NCBI GenBank assembly: GCA_023614405.1
Contig: CM042685.1
Location: forward strand, 189,382,257 to 189,446,256
Direction: 5' to 3'
Origin: Avena insularis
Lineage: Eukaryota > Streptophyta > Magnoliopsida > Poales > Poaceae
Length of the DNA: 64,000 bases
Below are positions 35,378-48,722 of this stretch, one piece after another. Below the pieces are notes generated by a model. That model did no database searches. It saw only the letters and a program-made list of their open reading frames with translations, and was not told the origin of the DNA. The stretch's first letter is position 1. The number at the start of each line of letters is the position of its first letter. The position numbers were made by a program, and so were the translations under genes.

Positions 35378-38300
35378 AGAAGCTCAGGAAGCGCCAGACG
35401 TCGTGCTGGGTATGTTTTCGGTTAATTCAATACTTGCAAGAGTGTTGTTTGACTCTGGTGCCTCGCATTCATTTGTCACCGAAGAATTTGCCTGCACTAG
35501 TAAAATTCAACCAACCAAACTGAAGCATGTTATGATTATGCAAATCCCCGGATCAACCACCAAGGCTAGGCAAATTTGCAAAGCCGTCCCTATCCGAATC
35601 CATGGCATAGATTTTTATGCTAATCTAATAGTACTCGGAACTAAAGGTTTGGAAGTAGTACTAGGAATGGATTGGATGTCCAAACATAAGGGATTGATTG
35701 ACTGTGCCAAGAAAGCCATCACCATGACCAAGATCACGGAATATCAGTCGAGCATATATCTGAAACCTTACCTCGCCAATTCAAGTGTAACAAGAGTCTA
35801 GCCCAACCTACCATTGACCAAGTCCGGATAGTCTATGAATACCCCGATGTATTTCCAGATGTTTTTCTCGGTATGCCCCCAGATCGGGATATCGAGTTTA
35901 TCATCGAACTAATCCCCGGAACCGGACTCATAGCCCAGAGACCCTATAGTATGAACCCGTCGGAACTAGTAGAACTGAAGAAGCAACTGGATTCCATGCT
36001 AGAAATTGGATTGATTCAACCAAGTGCGTCACCATGGAGATCACCTGTCTTATTTGTGGACAAGAAAGATGGAGGTAACCATTTGTGTACGGATTATCGG
36101 AAGTTGAATGATGTCACCATCAAGAACAAGTACCCCTTGCCCAAGATAGAAGATTTGTTTGATCAATGACGGTGCCTGTGTGTTTTCTAAGATTGATCTT
36201 AGAACTGGCTATCATCAACTAAAAATTCGTCCAGAGGATATTCCAAAGACTGCCTTTACCACCAGATATGGATTGTACGAGTATACAGTCATGTCTTTTG
36301 GATTAACCAATGCCCCCGCTTATTTCAGGAACCTCATGAATAAGATTTTTATGGACTTCCTGGATAAGTTTGTCGTTGTTTTCATCGATGGCATTCTGAT
36401 TTATTCCAAATCAGAAGAAGAACATGAGCTACACCTAAGGACCATTCTTGGAACCCTTAGAGAGCATCAGCTATATGCAAAGTTTAGCAAATGTGAATTC
36501 TGGTTACAGGAGGTAGGATTCCTCGGTCACATTGTATCAGCCGGAGGAATTGCCGTTGACCCTGCCAAAGTGAAGGATGTAGAAGATTGGCAAGCCCCAA
36601 CCACTCAAACCCAAGTTCGTGCTTTTCTCGGATTGGCGGGATATTACCGCAAATTCGTAGAAGGATTCTCGAGTATCGCCCGACCCATGACCCAATTGCT
36701 GAAGAAGGACAAGAAGTTTGAATGGACAAACAAGTGTGAAGCGAGTTTTCAAGAACTCAAGAGGAGATTGATTTCAGCTCCAATTTTGATCATGCCGGAT
36801 ATCACGAAGCCCTTCGACGTGTATTGTGACGCATCCAAGATTGGTCTCGAATGTGTGCTAATGCAAGAAGGCAAAGTTATATCTTATCTATCTCGACAAT
36901 TGAAGCAACATGAGCAAAACTACCCAACCCATGATCTCGAACTCGGAGCAGTAGTTCTAGCCCTGAAGACATGGAGACATTACCTAATGGGAAACCGTTG
37001 CGAGATTTTATTCGGATCACAAGAGCCTAAAGTATATATTCACTCAGAAGGAGTTGAATATGAGGCAGAGAAGATGGATTGAGCTAATCAAAGATTACGA
37101 CCTGGACATTCACTATCACCCTGGTAAAGCCAACGTGGTAGCCGATGCCCTTAGCAGATTGCCGTGCCGCTTGAACTCCATGATTTTGAAGGAGCAACCA
37201 AGTTTGCACAAGGAGATGGAAGATTTTCGAATGGAGTTAGTGAGCGAAGGATTTTTGGCTAGCATAGAACTCCAGCCCACTTTGATCAGTCAGATTAAAG
37301 AGGCGCAGAAGGGAAATGCCAGTATCGACGGAATCAAGCGCCGTATCGGTACAGGCAAGGTACCCGGATTCACCGAGGATGAAGAAGGAGTTCTATGGTA
37401 CAAAGGATGCCTTTGTGTACCAGCAGATTCGGAATTGAAAGAAGTTATCTTGAAGGAGGCTCATGATACTCTTTATTCTATCCATCCCGGAGGAACTAAG
37501 ATGTATCAAGATTTGAAAGAGCAATTTTGGTGGCATAAGATGAAGAGAGAAATCGGAAGCTATATCGCCAAGTGTGATATATGTTAGCGAGTCAAGGCAG
37601 GACATCAAAGACCCGCTGGATTGTTGCAACCTTTGCAGATTCCGGAATGGAAATGGGATTATGTCGGAATGGACTTTATCACTGGACTACCTACTTCTAG
37701 TAGGGGAAATGACTCTATTTGGGTCATAGTGGACAGGTTGTCCAAAGTCGCCCATTTCTTGCCCGTCAAGACCACATATCAGAGTTCGAAGCTAGCGGAG
37801 TTGTACATCGCTAGAATCGTTAGTTTGCACGGAGTCCCCAAGAACATAGTATCGGATCGAGGAACTCAGTTTACCTCGAGATTCTGGAAGAAAGTCCAAG
37901 AAGGTTTAGGAACCCGCCTAGATTTCAGATGCAGCGTATCACCCTGCACCGATGGACAAATGGAGCGTAAATCAAATACTCAAGATATGCTTAGAGCATG
38001 TGTGCTAGAATATGGATCCAAGTGGAAGACCGTCATTGCTTGCAGAATTTTCATACAACAATAGTTACCAAGCCAGTTTGCAAATGGCCCCATTTGAATT
38101 CATGTACGGAAGAAAGTGTCGCACCCCTTTAAACTGGCGGAAGTAGGAGAGAGTCAGATTTTCGGACCCGACATCCTACGAGAAGTAGAAGAGAAGGTTC
38201 ACAAGATTCGTGAGCACCTCAAGACCACCCAATCCCGACAGAAGAGTTATGCCGACAAGAGACGTAGAGACCTCGCCTTCAACATAGGAGATTTTGTTTA

Positions 38301-38721
38301 TCTGAAAGTGTCGCCATTGAAGGGAATGCAGCGTTTCCAACTCAAAGGAAAGTTAGCCCCCAGATATATCGGACCTTTCAAAATTCTGAACCGTCGAGGA
38401 GAAGTATCGTATCAATTGGAACTACCTGAAGAGATGTCAGCTGTGCATAATGTGTTCCATATCTCGTTACTTCGCAAGTGTCTCGAAGTCCCCGAGAAGA
38501 TCGAAGTGTTAAAGAATATCGACCACCAGACCATAGAGATCAACAATGACCTGACCTATCCCGAAGTACCCATCCGTATTTTGGAAGAAGCTTTTCGAAC
38601 TACCCGAACCCGAAGCATCAAGTTTCTCAAGATTCAGTGGAGCAACCACACAGAAGAGGAAGCTACCTGGGAGCGCGAAGATCACATCAGGACGGAGTTT
38701 TCCGATCTCTTCAAATCCTAG
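35208..38721 (+). pseudogene. Gypsy pol with chromodomain (broken)
   Basis: Domains in order: protease DSGASHSFV (near 35450), RT from 35873 in two overlapping frames (35873-36169, 36159-37082), RNase H ([10 protein letters not shown] near 36820), integrase zinc finger (37054-37587), integrase core (37621-38064; GMDFITGLP, VSDRGTQFT, then an E after TDGQ) and a C-terminal part with a chromodomain-like end ([16 protein letters not shown]) stopping at 38719. The RT motif usually F/YxDD reads FIDG, so a catalytic Asp is lost. Frameshifts or stops lie near 35801, 36165, 37040, 37587 and 38060-38120. Chromodomains in this group are thought to target integration to heterochromatin. Confidence 0.9.
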
Positions 38722-38766
38722 GTAATCTTTTCATCCTTTTTCAAATCTCGGGACAAGATTTTGTTT

Positions 38767-38778
38767 AAGGGGGGAAGG
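38767..38778 (+). promoter_or_regulatory. Polypurine tract
   Basis: AAGGGGGGAAGG two bases before the 3' LTR: the plus-strand primer of the Gypsy element. Confidence 0.88.
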
Positions 38779-38780
38779 TT

Positions 38781-41700
38781 TGTAACATCCCAAAAATACT
38801 AAGCTTGGATCATCAATTTCTAATCATCAAACTTAGGGTTAACAAAAACTTTTCTAAATGAAATCATGAATACATGCATATGTGTATGCATTGATTTTGA
38901 AATTCTTTTAAACCACCTTGTTTGTGTGAGCCATTGCTTGTAAAATGTTTCTTAGGTGAAATAAACATCATCTAGAACATTTCCCACACTTTTCCTAAAG
39001 ACAAGTAAATCAAAACACATATATGAAATGAATGGTCATTTTGGCCAATTTAACTCCCATGCCTACTTTGGCTGTCTCAAACTTTCAGAACCTAACAGAA
39101 ACTTTTCTGGATCTTTGCACCCCTTGAATGTACTGATAAAAAGGTATCAAGGCCCACTTTGTGATCATCCAGAAACTTTCAAATGCATAGTTTAAATGAC
39201 AATTCAAAATTGAATCTTCTTCATATGGGAAGATCCCACTTTTTCAAAAACCACTCAAACAAGCTCAACTTTCAAAACCCAAGCATCTGCAGACTCACCA
39301 GCACCAATCTAGCAAACCCACCAAAAATCTTTTCAAAATTCAAAACTTGATTTCATGCGGCCATTTCATCAAACAGGTTGCAGACACAAATCAAACAAAC
39401 ATCAAACACTATTGTGAGCAGTGATTCTTGCCTAACTTGTTACCTAGTTAGCTCACACACAACTCAGTAGATCATCTAGGAAGATTAGCCAGGCACTAGC
39501 ACCACTGTGAGCTTGCCATTGTCATCAATGGTGAATAGCCGAGCACCCTCTTGCCACCCCATAGTCGACAAAGAAGCTAGAGCAAAGAAGCCTAGCCAAG
39601 ATGTCTGGAGGCAGCCACCGTCAACCGCCACTCATCGTCCCAGCCGCGTTGCCAAGCCTCGACCACGCGCACAAGCCGCGCCTGCACCATGCCGAACATG
39701 CGCCAGAGCACCACCTCGACCATCACCCACAGCATCGCCTCCTCACCGCTGCGTGCACACACGATCGCCATCAACCCAGGAGACCACCAGACATCCCCAT
39801 TTGCCGCCCCGTGCCGCACAGCCACCGCCCGCCGTCGAAGACGCCGCCTCTGCCGCACAGAGCACCGTCCGTTCCAGACCAAACCACACCGCCCCATGCC
39901 TCGAGACCATGTCGTTGAGCATCGCCAGGAGACACCGCACCGTCCCCTACCCTTGCCCATGCCATTAGCCGCCTATACCATCGCTTCGACGAGCTCAGGC
40001 GCCTGACGGTCCCCTCGCTCGACTATAAATAGAGGCCACCCCCGCATGATTTCTTCACACCATCTCACTCCCCTCTCCTCACTGATCGTGCCATACCATT
40101 CTCAGAGCAAGGCGAGCACCACCTCGCCGGAATTTCACTGAGCCTCGCCACGCCGGAGAAGAAGGGCGCCATCGATTTCGCCCACCCCAGAGCTGCCGCG
40201 ACCACCCCGAAGTTCGCCGTCGTCGACTTTGTCGTCACGCCTCGCCGACCGCCAGACTACCGGTGAGACCCCAGCGACCCTCACTGGCCGCGCTAGGTTT
40301 CGTTCTCGCCGGAGTTGTCTCGCGTCGACGATGACTCCCAGCCGTTAGATTAGAACTAGATCGAACGATCCACATTGCCCCATACCGCTTCGCCCAGCCC
40401 CGTGTCAATGACGAGTGGGGACACCCACTTAAGCAGCCCGCGGGAGCACTGCGCTTAGCAGGCCGGCCTAGTAACTTTTCCCGCGCAGCCCAGTTATTCA
40501 AATTAAACCTTTTTCTATTTCAATTCAAACACACTTCTGTACCTAAATTCAAAAATCAACCCAGATCGATTCAGTGCACCAAATTGAATGAAACCAATTT
40601 TGTTGGAAAGGTCTGTGAATTCTGAATCCAAGCCCGTTGGATTCAAGTCATTTGGATCTATAGATCACCCTTGGTAAAAATAACAAGGCAGAAGCTTTTC
40701 TGCATTCAAACATTTTTAAAATTTAAACCATAATAGCTTTTGAGTTGATTCCAACTCTCAAAAATCACATTTAACCATACCTTTCATAATATATAAAAAT
40801 ATATAGGTTTACTTGCAGAAATAATGTTCAAGTAATAAAAGAATGCTACATAAGCATTTCTAGCCACTTTAGTTAATTAAAATAAAAGGGTAAAACCTTA
40901 TTAAATTGTGACACCACTTTAAATCACATTCCCATGGACTACAATATGTGGTGATGACATGTGTCAACATGATCCCATACTTGGTTTGGAGAATATTAAA
41001 TCTTAAGTAGTTTTTCAATGAGTAGAAATTACGTTTCTAAAAATAAAAGGAATTAAATCAAGCCTTAACCTTGTAATGTTAGAGATGATGCTAGATCATC
41101 TATAGGACCCTTGTGTGTGATGATTGCAAGTAGTTAAGTATTGTTTGGTGATTGTGTACCTCGTATTTATTCATAGACGCTAGTACCGACCAAGGATACG
41201 AGGAGGAAGGAGGATACTACGAAGAAGAAGCCAAGGAGAACTTCAATCCTGTTCTGCTCAAGGCAAGCTATTAACCTTGCAAGCTAACACTTGCAATTTA
41301 GCAAGCTTATACTGATATTGATGCAAGCTGATACTATACCTATGCAAGATAACCCTTGCAAGATACCCTACTGATGCAACAAACCCATACTTGTTCTATG
41401 ACTACTATATGCCTTAAGCATATGTGATCATACTCACTTGATAAACCAATCCTAGTTTTACTCGCAAGCTTCTTACTTTATTTCTTTATCAAAGCTTACT
41501 GAGAGTTTTACTTAAGTGACCTTTAGATACTAGAAAGATATTTTGAAGGTTGCATAAAGAGTATAAAATTTGGCCTAAGTTAGAAACCTTGATATCAGCC
41601 TGAGACATGAGGTTGTACTTAGTTGAAACTCCACTAGTTACCACCCCTCATTAGTACTACCCCCACCTGTAGATGCTAGTGCTAAGCATAAAACTTGATC

Positions 41701-42820
41701 AACTTTTAGATGGGAATACTTGATGGAAAAATGGTTATGAAAACCTTAGAATGATGGATCATTCTATTGAAATGTTTTGGACATGTGTTTCCAAAAACAC
41801 CTGATGATTTTGGTGATGAAAATGTTGAGGCATGAGCCTTAGCCCTTTATAAAACTGATGGTTGTCTAGATGCGATACCATTCCAATTTTATCGTACAAC
41901 CACAATACCCGAATATTGGGTAGGGCTTGACTGGAAACTTATATTCCTTAGTATTAGTACCCTCACGGCCAAGGTCTGAGCTGAGGCTACCTTGTGAAGA
42001 TTGTCCACCTGTGCAGTACCCAAGATGACAGTTGGTCATGGTTGGGAGGCCAAACTCATAGGAGAGGTGCTTATATTAGGGCGTGTAATCGAAAGGTTAG
42101 GATTGATTATCCGCATACTGAGTATGGTGAATTCAGGATTTGTTCCTGACGGATGTATCGAATGTTGTGGTGAAAGTGTACAATCTCTGCAGAGTGTCAA
42201 ACTATTCGAATAGCCGCGTCATGATTATGGACGATTGAGTGGCCATCTTGTTCCCCGCGGACTTTTCAAAATGACTTGTGAAATGAATTGAGACTTTGAC
42301 TTGACCACAACAGAGCTGTGACATGAGTTACAAGATCCCACTTAGGAGTTTTAAAATTGTGACTAGCTTTGGAACTTAGTAGAGATAAACCTGGCTTTTG
42401 CAAAACAACCTTAGAGCCTAGTGTCCTATTATCCAAAAACCCCTTAACTGTTAGTACTAGTTTGTGAGTACTTAAAGAGTACTCATGGCTATTCCCATGG
42501 CCAGACTATGAAGAGGAGTACCTGGAGGATGGACCCCAGGAAGGTTACGACAACTAGGATCATCTCCCATCGTCAGCATTGCATGTGACCCCGAAGATGG
42601 AGCTTCGCCTACGCTACCGTTATTATTACATATTCTGCTGCTTGATGTTGTATTAAGAACTGGATCATGAGATCCCTATTTGTGTTAGAACTTATGTATC
42701 GTTTGTAATGGATGATGTACTATGGTATCCAATTCTGTTATGTATCACAAAAATGGTAATCCTGGGATTGCGATGTATGGCATAATAGGCATCTAGGATT
42801 GAAAAATCCGGGTGTTGACA
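38781..42820 (+). repeat. 3' LTR of Del/Tekay-like element
   Basis: 4040 bp, same ends as the 5' LTR and followed by the CTCTA duplication. The TATA box TATAAATA is at 40024-40031. The GC-rich block (39550-40330) differs from the 5' LTR by many 1-3 base indels, while the flanking AT-rich parts are nearly identical. Confidence 0.93.
40024..40031 (+). promoter_or_regulatory. TATA box in 3' LTR
   Basis: TATAAATA, equivalent of 30166-30173. If active it would read out rightward into the rest of the Tat antisense ORF. Confidence 0.55.
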
Positions 42821-44481
42821 CTCTAAGACTTCACAGGCTCTGGTTACCATTGGTAGCCCAACCATTGACAAGGGTGAACCCGCTAAGGGTAATGATCCCA
42901 TGGTTATGTCACCAAGGAAGATGGACAAGGTTGACGGTTCTGCTGCTTCCATCTTGAAGAGGAAACATAAGGAGGAGATTCTCAAGCTGGCACAAACCTA
43001 TCTTAAGAAGCAAGTCCTTACTCTAGAAGCAGCAAGCCAGGAGATGGAGGATGTCAAGTTGGAAAGCCTCCTAGAACAAATCCAAGTCCAAGATCAGAAG
43101 ATCGAAGCCGGAGAAGTTCCAGCAACTACGACCTCTCCTCTCCCCCTTGCCAAGAAGGTCTTCCACAACATGAAGATCGGTTTCGCAAAGCTGCACTTGG
43201 AGCATATTGTAAGTTTTATGACTATTGTTTGTAGTATTTTATTATCATATCGTCTAGCCCCCAAGCATAAAGTTGGATAAATATCATAGCATAAGATCCG
43301 AGTTGATGCTTATAGGATGCAAAAGAACGATGTAGTGTAGCCCCCAAGGCTTATGCTAGATTTTAACTTAGTTAAAGTTGCAGCCCGAGTCACGGTATTC
43401 CGCTTTGAACTTATAGAAAGTTACATCTTACAACCAGGAATTGCTCAAGAATATATGCAACAAGTGCAAAGAAATCAAAGCTTTGTGACTTGAAAATTCC
43501 AGGTTGCAAATTGAAAAGGACGAGGCAGAAGGTGATATTTTCCGACAATCAATCGCAATCATTTCTTAGTCGAATATTTATTCTGATTGTTATTTTGTCC
43601 TTTGCGGACTTGCCACAACAGTCTAGCAAGATGGTGGAGGAAGCTGAGAACTTTAAGTTTTGCCAAATGGAAAATGAAGAACTTCTCCAGGAGCTGAAAA
43701 AGCTTAAGGATAAACACGAGAAATCCATGAACAACCTCCTGGAGTCGAGCAATATGGATACCAAGAGGCTCGCCAAACTAGTGGCCGTCCGAGATAAAAA
43801 GCTTGCAGATTTGATAAAAGACTTTGAGAGCCAGAAGGATCTTGCCCAAGTCTCCGAAGCAGTGCTGAAGAATCTCAGAGAGGAGCATTCCCAGTGGAAC
43901 CACTTCGTGCTCAGTAATTTCCCCAACATTATCTTTTCTCTTTTATTTTTCGATGTTTCTTTGTCAGATTTTTTGATTTTCTTATTTCCTAGATCCTCTA
44001 CATCTTTCCGACTCTCCTTACTTCGACTCTTGTTCCGAGCGCATCAAGTCAGTCGGAGATGTTCTCTTCGACTTCCGCCAGACTCTTGAAGAGGCTGACG
44101 AGTCGGTGAAACTTTCCGACCTGCATAATTTTGCCAGTGCTTGAAACGAGGGACATAGCGAAGGAGATTCCGAAGCTTATCAAAGATTGGAAGATCTCGT
44201 ACGCCCGGACTGCTGCATAGACTACTCTTACTATGGTGATGAGTCACCATAGCGAGATGCAAATCTGGCATGTCACCAAGGGCATCGCCAACAAGGACGA
44301 TGAGGGTAACCCACAATACATCAAGGTCATCCAAGAATCTTGTGCGGGTTATGCTTGTCACATGGCGGAGATGACAAACTATACAACGCCATTCTTATAG
44401 TCAGTCGTTGTGCCTTCTTCTCCAAAAGAACCAGAAGATAGCCTCGTCGAAGACGGAGAAACTTATGAGTCTCCTGAATAG

Positions 44482-45127
44482 GACGGCGACGATCGACTCC
44501 AGCACTCCAAAGTCTCTTCCACCTCCACCCGAATCTGCAGCATAAAACATTTGATGCATTATCCTAAAACATTCATATGGTTTGTAATGATGGATACTAT
44601 ATTTTGTGTTTCTATGTGTGCTGGTATGTAAGAACTTAATGCTTTACTACTTAGCACTTTGTAGATATTTGAATGTGTGCTCGGAAATTGCTTAAGCACT
44701 TTGTGTTTACACTTATCATTTTAGCTGGCTCTCTGCCTCGTCCCTTTTATGAACCGGCTAACCTTCAATATGGAAACTTTGCCGAGTCAACGGAGCGCAA
44801 TTGCTAAACCAGTTTAAACTCGGAAAGAAAGCAGGCTTCTAGTATCAACAATTCATTACTCGGAAAATTCCCATGTCTAAGAAATCAGATAAAAACCAAA
44901 GTATAAACATAAAATGAGATTTACACCCGAATGTAACATTTTTATAGATTTTAAAAAATTATAACCAGAACGAACATGAGCATAATGTACTTTCAAGCAT
45001 CCTGGGATTTTTGAAATTGATATGCTCTTTTGGAAATAAGATGGTAAAAAACTTCTTAGAAAATATATGAGGGAACCAATACTTTATTTCACTTTGAACA
45101 TGTACATATGATTACAAGGAAATATAA
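44482..45127. other. Spacer between Tat antisense ORF and pol
   Basis: AT-rich, no ORF of interest. It probably holds the 3' UTR of the antisense ORF (+ strand) and the pol 3' UTR (minus strand), which converge here. Confidence 0.5.
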
Positions 45128-46817
45128 CTAAGAATATAAGGGACGTAGGTGTGTAATATTCCAGGGACGATCTAATTCATCCGGGTATGTACTACCATCA
45201 TCTCTCTTTCTCTTTTGAGTGTCAGGTCTTTTATTGATTGGTCTCATATCGGTTAAATAATACGACCCGTTATGCAGAACATGGATGATCATAAAAAGTC
45301 CTTCCCAAATCAGGGAAAGTTTGTGCTTTATTTTTTCCACGAGTCGGAGAACCAAATCACCCTTTCTGAAAGAGCGATTCTAAACTCTATGACTATGGTA
45401 CTTGCGTAACTTCTATTGATAGGCTGTAGATCTCTGCTCAACAACGACACAAACTTCTTCGATTATATTGAGATCATCTTGTCGAGAAACTTATGAATCT
45501 TCTTGATATACGCTTTGACTCGAGGAGATTGATGGATTAAATCACTCGGAAGAACTGCTTCTACACCATAGACCAAGAAGAAAGGAGTATATATGTTTGA
45601 CCTGTTAGGAGTTGTTTGTAAGCTTCATATCACAGATGGTAATTCTTCCACCCAAGCCCTCACAACACGATGAAGTGGTGCTTCGAGATGAGGTCGGAGT
45701 CCTTGTAAAATGAGATTGTTTGCCCTTTCGACTTATCCATTGGCTTGTGGATGTGCGACCGATGCAATATCGAGTCAGATCCCCTGTTCTTTGCAGAATT
45801 TGGCTAATTATCCCATGGAAAAGTTGCTCCCGTTGTCGGTAATAATATTGTGTGGATATCCGAATCAAATGATTACGTCCTCGACGAACTTTCTGGCTAT
45901 GGCTCCATCACAATTTGTTAAAGGTTTAGGCTCAATCCATTTGGCAAATTTATCCATCGCCACTAGGAGATTGGTAAATCCACACTTTGTTGTCCTAAAA
46001 GACCCTATCATATCAAGCCCCCAGACCGCAAATGACCATGTAATAGGGATTGTTCTTAGTTGATCTGCCGGAACATGTACTTGACGGGCATACTTTTGGC
46101 AGTCTTTGCACGTTTTGACCAGTTTCTCGGCATCTGCCTTAGATATGAGCCAAAAGAATCCATACCTAAAATCTTTTGCCACTAAAGATTTGGGTGCAGC
46201 GTGATGACCGCATTCTCCTTCGTGGATCTCTCGTAAGATTTCCACTCCTTCTTCGGGACAAATGCAGCGCTGCAAAACCCCAGAAACACTCCGGTTATAG
46301 AGCTCACCATTGATAATCGTATAGGATTTTGCTCGTCGGACGATCTATTGGCCCAGAACTTCGTCTTTAGGTAATTTCCATCTATAAAGAAATCCACATA
46401 GGGTTGTGTCCAGCTAGGAATTATAGCCAGAACTGCTACTGAAGGTGAGTCGGATTTCGTCGGATAGTCTTCATCAACTCCTACAATGGAGGGGGCCTTT
46501 AAGTGCTCTAGAAAAGCACCATCCGGGACTTGTTTCCATGCAGCGCCTATTCTTGATAGAGCATCCACTTCCTCATTTTCTGCTTGAGGGATGTGTTGAA
46601 CCTTAAAACCCTCGAACGATTTGGATAGTTCATCCACGATAGCTTTGTATGCTGCCATGTGTTTATTTGCATTACAGATATTAGATACTTGCTATGCAAC
46701 TAAATCCGAGTCTCCATAACACATGATTCGGGTAACGCCAATGTCTTTGGCCATGCGTATTCCATGTAATAGTGCTTCATATTCAAAAATATTATTGATT
46801 GCCATGAAGTGAATATG
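45128..46817 (-). pseudogene. Tat pol: RNase H end and integrase
   Basis: Reading leftward from 46817: the end of RNase H (a frame with IFEYEALLHGIRMAKDIG, then CYGDSD), then a linker. The integrase zinc finger follows (EIHEGECGHH and TCKDCQKYA near 46100-46230), then the core with GLDMIGSF, TDNGSNF and HPQANG followed by VERANN, and a C-terminal end near 45128. Stops and frameshifts occur near 46690, 45865 and 45400. The N-terminal half of RNase H is missing at the junction with the LTR remnant at 46818-50242. Confidence 0.8.
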
Positions 46818-47864
46818 TGATGACCCACAAGTATAGGGGGTGTATCATAGTACTTTTGATAAATAAGAGTGTCGAACCCAACGAGGAGCAGAAGGTGTTG
46901 ACAAGTGGTTTGGATCAAGGATTCACTATAAATACTTAGCAAACAGATTTTTAGGGGGGTTTGATAATGTAGATAAATAAAGTGCGAGTAAATAAAAGAC
47001 AATAATAATATTTGCAGCAAGTGTCCCAATCCTTTCTTCAGCAAAGGACAAGCCGGTTGTATTACTTAAGATGACCAAACATTCTCGACTACACATGGGA
47101 ATATTGTCAAGTGCTTTCGCTTCATATAGTTGATTAATCTTCTTTGGTTAGACAAGTGCTTTGTGGGTGAACCTATGCTAATGTACTGACCTTACTTGGA
47201 CTAATACATATTTGTGATTATACCCCTGGCAAGCATCCGCAACTACAAGAAAGTAATTAAGATAAAAACCTACCACATCATTAAACTCTGATATCCTACA
47301 CTCCCTTATGCAATGGTTTCCTAACGGGGGTTTAGTTTTCTGTCACTTCGACAACCCCACAATTAGTAGCCAATACACAATGCATTCCCCTAGGCCCATA
47401 AAGGTGAAGTATCATGTAGTCGATGTTCACATGACACCACTAGAAGAATAGCCACAACTTAAATATCAAACCATTAAATATTTCTCAACACAATTCCACT
47501 ACTAACAACATGACTTCTCCCATGTCCTCAAGAACTAAGCGAACTACTCACGCGACAACATATGGATCAAGATCAGAGATGAAATAATGATAAGTAACAA
47601 TATGAACATGAACAATAATTCAATGGTTCGACTCAATAGCATCAGCTAAAACAAGTAATCAACACCGGGAAAGTTTCCCCTAAGAACTATGCAAGATTCA
47701 ACTCAATTGTTACAGCGGGATGGAGTGGTGGTGATGGTGCTGGTGGAGATGATGGTGATGATGATGGTGATCCCGATGAAGTCTATCTTGATGACGGTGT
47801 TGATGATGAACAACTTGTCTCTTAGGGTGATTTGAGCACCACGCAGTCCCCGAGCCCCCCTCCC
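46818..47864 (-). repeat. LTR 3' part, layer 1 of nested remnant
   Basis: Begins TGATGACCCACAAGTATAGG (+ strand), which is the reverse complement of the 3' end of a common Triticeae LTR type, and continues for 1.05 kb of its U5/R side. It is cut at 47864 by a + strand LTR start. No target duplication with 50243 onward. Includes a GATGATGGT microsatellite near 47735-47775. Confidence 0.62.
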
Positions 47865-48722
47865 TGATACGTCGGAACCGTATCTATAATTTTTGATGCT
47901 CCATGCTTGTTTAGCATCTACTTTTCTTTGCTTTGTCTACACTTTGAGGTGTTTTTATATCTTTTCTGGAACTAACCTATTAACAAGTTACCATAGTGCC
48001 AGTTGCCTATTTTCTTCTGTTTTTGGTTCCAGAAAGGCAGAAAAACAATATTCTCGGAATTGGACGGGACAAAAGCCAAAGTCAATATTTTACCATGGGC
48101 GTCACGAAGTCCAGAGGGGAGACGAAGAGGCAAACCAGGGCCTCCGCACCCCCTAGGCACGGGTGGGCCCACCCCATTCCTGGGCAGGGTGTGGGCCCCT
48201 TGGCCGCCTCCCAGCCTCGCCTCTTCGCCTATAATAATCCCCCGATGCAGAAACCCTAGGCACCCGATCAAAACTCCACGAAACCTTCTGTAGCCACCAC
48301 CATCGTCCCTAGATCGGGGGATCTAAAGCTCTTCCCGGCACCCTGTCGGAGGGGAGATCATCCTAGAGGCCTTCTTCTCTGGTATGATGCGTGAGTAGTT
48401 ACACCTTGGACTATGGGTCCATGTAGTAGCTAGATGGTTGTATCTCCTCCTTGTGCTTTCATGTATAGATCTTGTGAGATCCGTTCATGATCAAGATCTA
48501 ATCTATTTGTAATCATGCATGTTGTGTTTGCGGGGATCCGATGGATATTGAGATTACTATGTCAGGTTGATTAATGGTTTTGTCTATTTGATATTATCAT
48601 GTCTTTGTTGTTTGTGATCTTGCATTCTCTCCGTTGTTAGTAGATATCTTGGCCAAGTAGTTGCTAGTGACTTCAAGAGGGGGTATTTATGCTCGATAGT
48701 GGGTTCATGCCTCTCAGGTGGT
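47865..48722 (+). repeat. LTR 5' part, layer 2 (+ orientation)
   Basis: Starts TGATACGTCGGAACCGTATC and resembles the first 850 bases of the solo LTR at 55415. It ends, after CTATCGAGCATAAATACC-type sequence read in the other direction, where the minus-strand LTR begins. Its 3' half is missing. Confidence 0.68.

Larger units (their letters stand above)
28908..42820 (+). mobile_element. Full-length chromodomain Gypsy (Del/Tekay-like) element
   Basis: Complete element of 13,913 bp on the + strand. Two LTRs (28908-32955, 38781-42820), TG...CA ends, 5-bp duplication CTCTA at 28903-28907 and 42821-42825, initiator-tRNA primer site, polypurine tract, an extra ORF before gag, gag, and pol ending in a chromodomain-like segment. 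That domain and the 4-kb LTRs place it in the Tekay/Del chromovirus group. It inserted into the antisense ORF of the Tat element. All ORFs are interrupted, so it is non-autonomous now. Family name not assigned. Confidence 0.92.
27481..44481 (+). pseudogene. Antisense ORF of Tat element (Transposase_28-like)
   Basis: A + strand gene-like unit opposite to the element's pol. The leader has C/T-rich 5' UTR character, and the ATG at 27481 starts MAEATSSSGRWRTIGNC. Sequence to 28377 matches the pattern of the domain called Putative gypsy type transposon (PF04195): GEQVLFGMHVERG, then LSEGFLGIRLNLTIFWYYYG. An acidic/basic segment with KKRKAK (28480-28650) and two coiled-coil segments (42890-43200, 43630-43910) follow, with a tail to a stop at 44479. 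Introns are likely (for example 28380-28475). Frameshifts near 27530, 27755 and 28230, stops after 44090 and the 13.9-kb Gypsy insertion break it. Function of this family is unknown. Domain name is from memory. Confidence 0.68.

Noticed and set aside
47735..47780. GATGATGGT-type microsatellite
   Set aside because: Present but short and inside an LTR; not a separate feature of interest.
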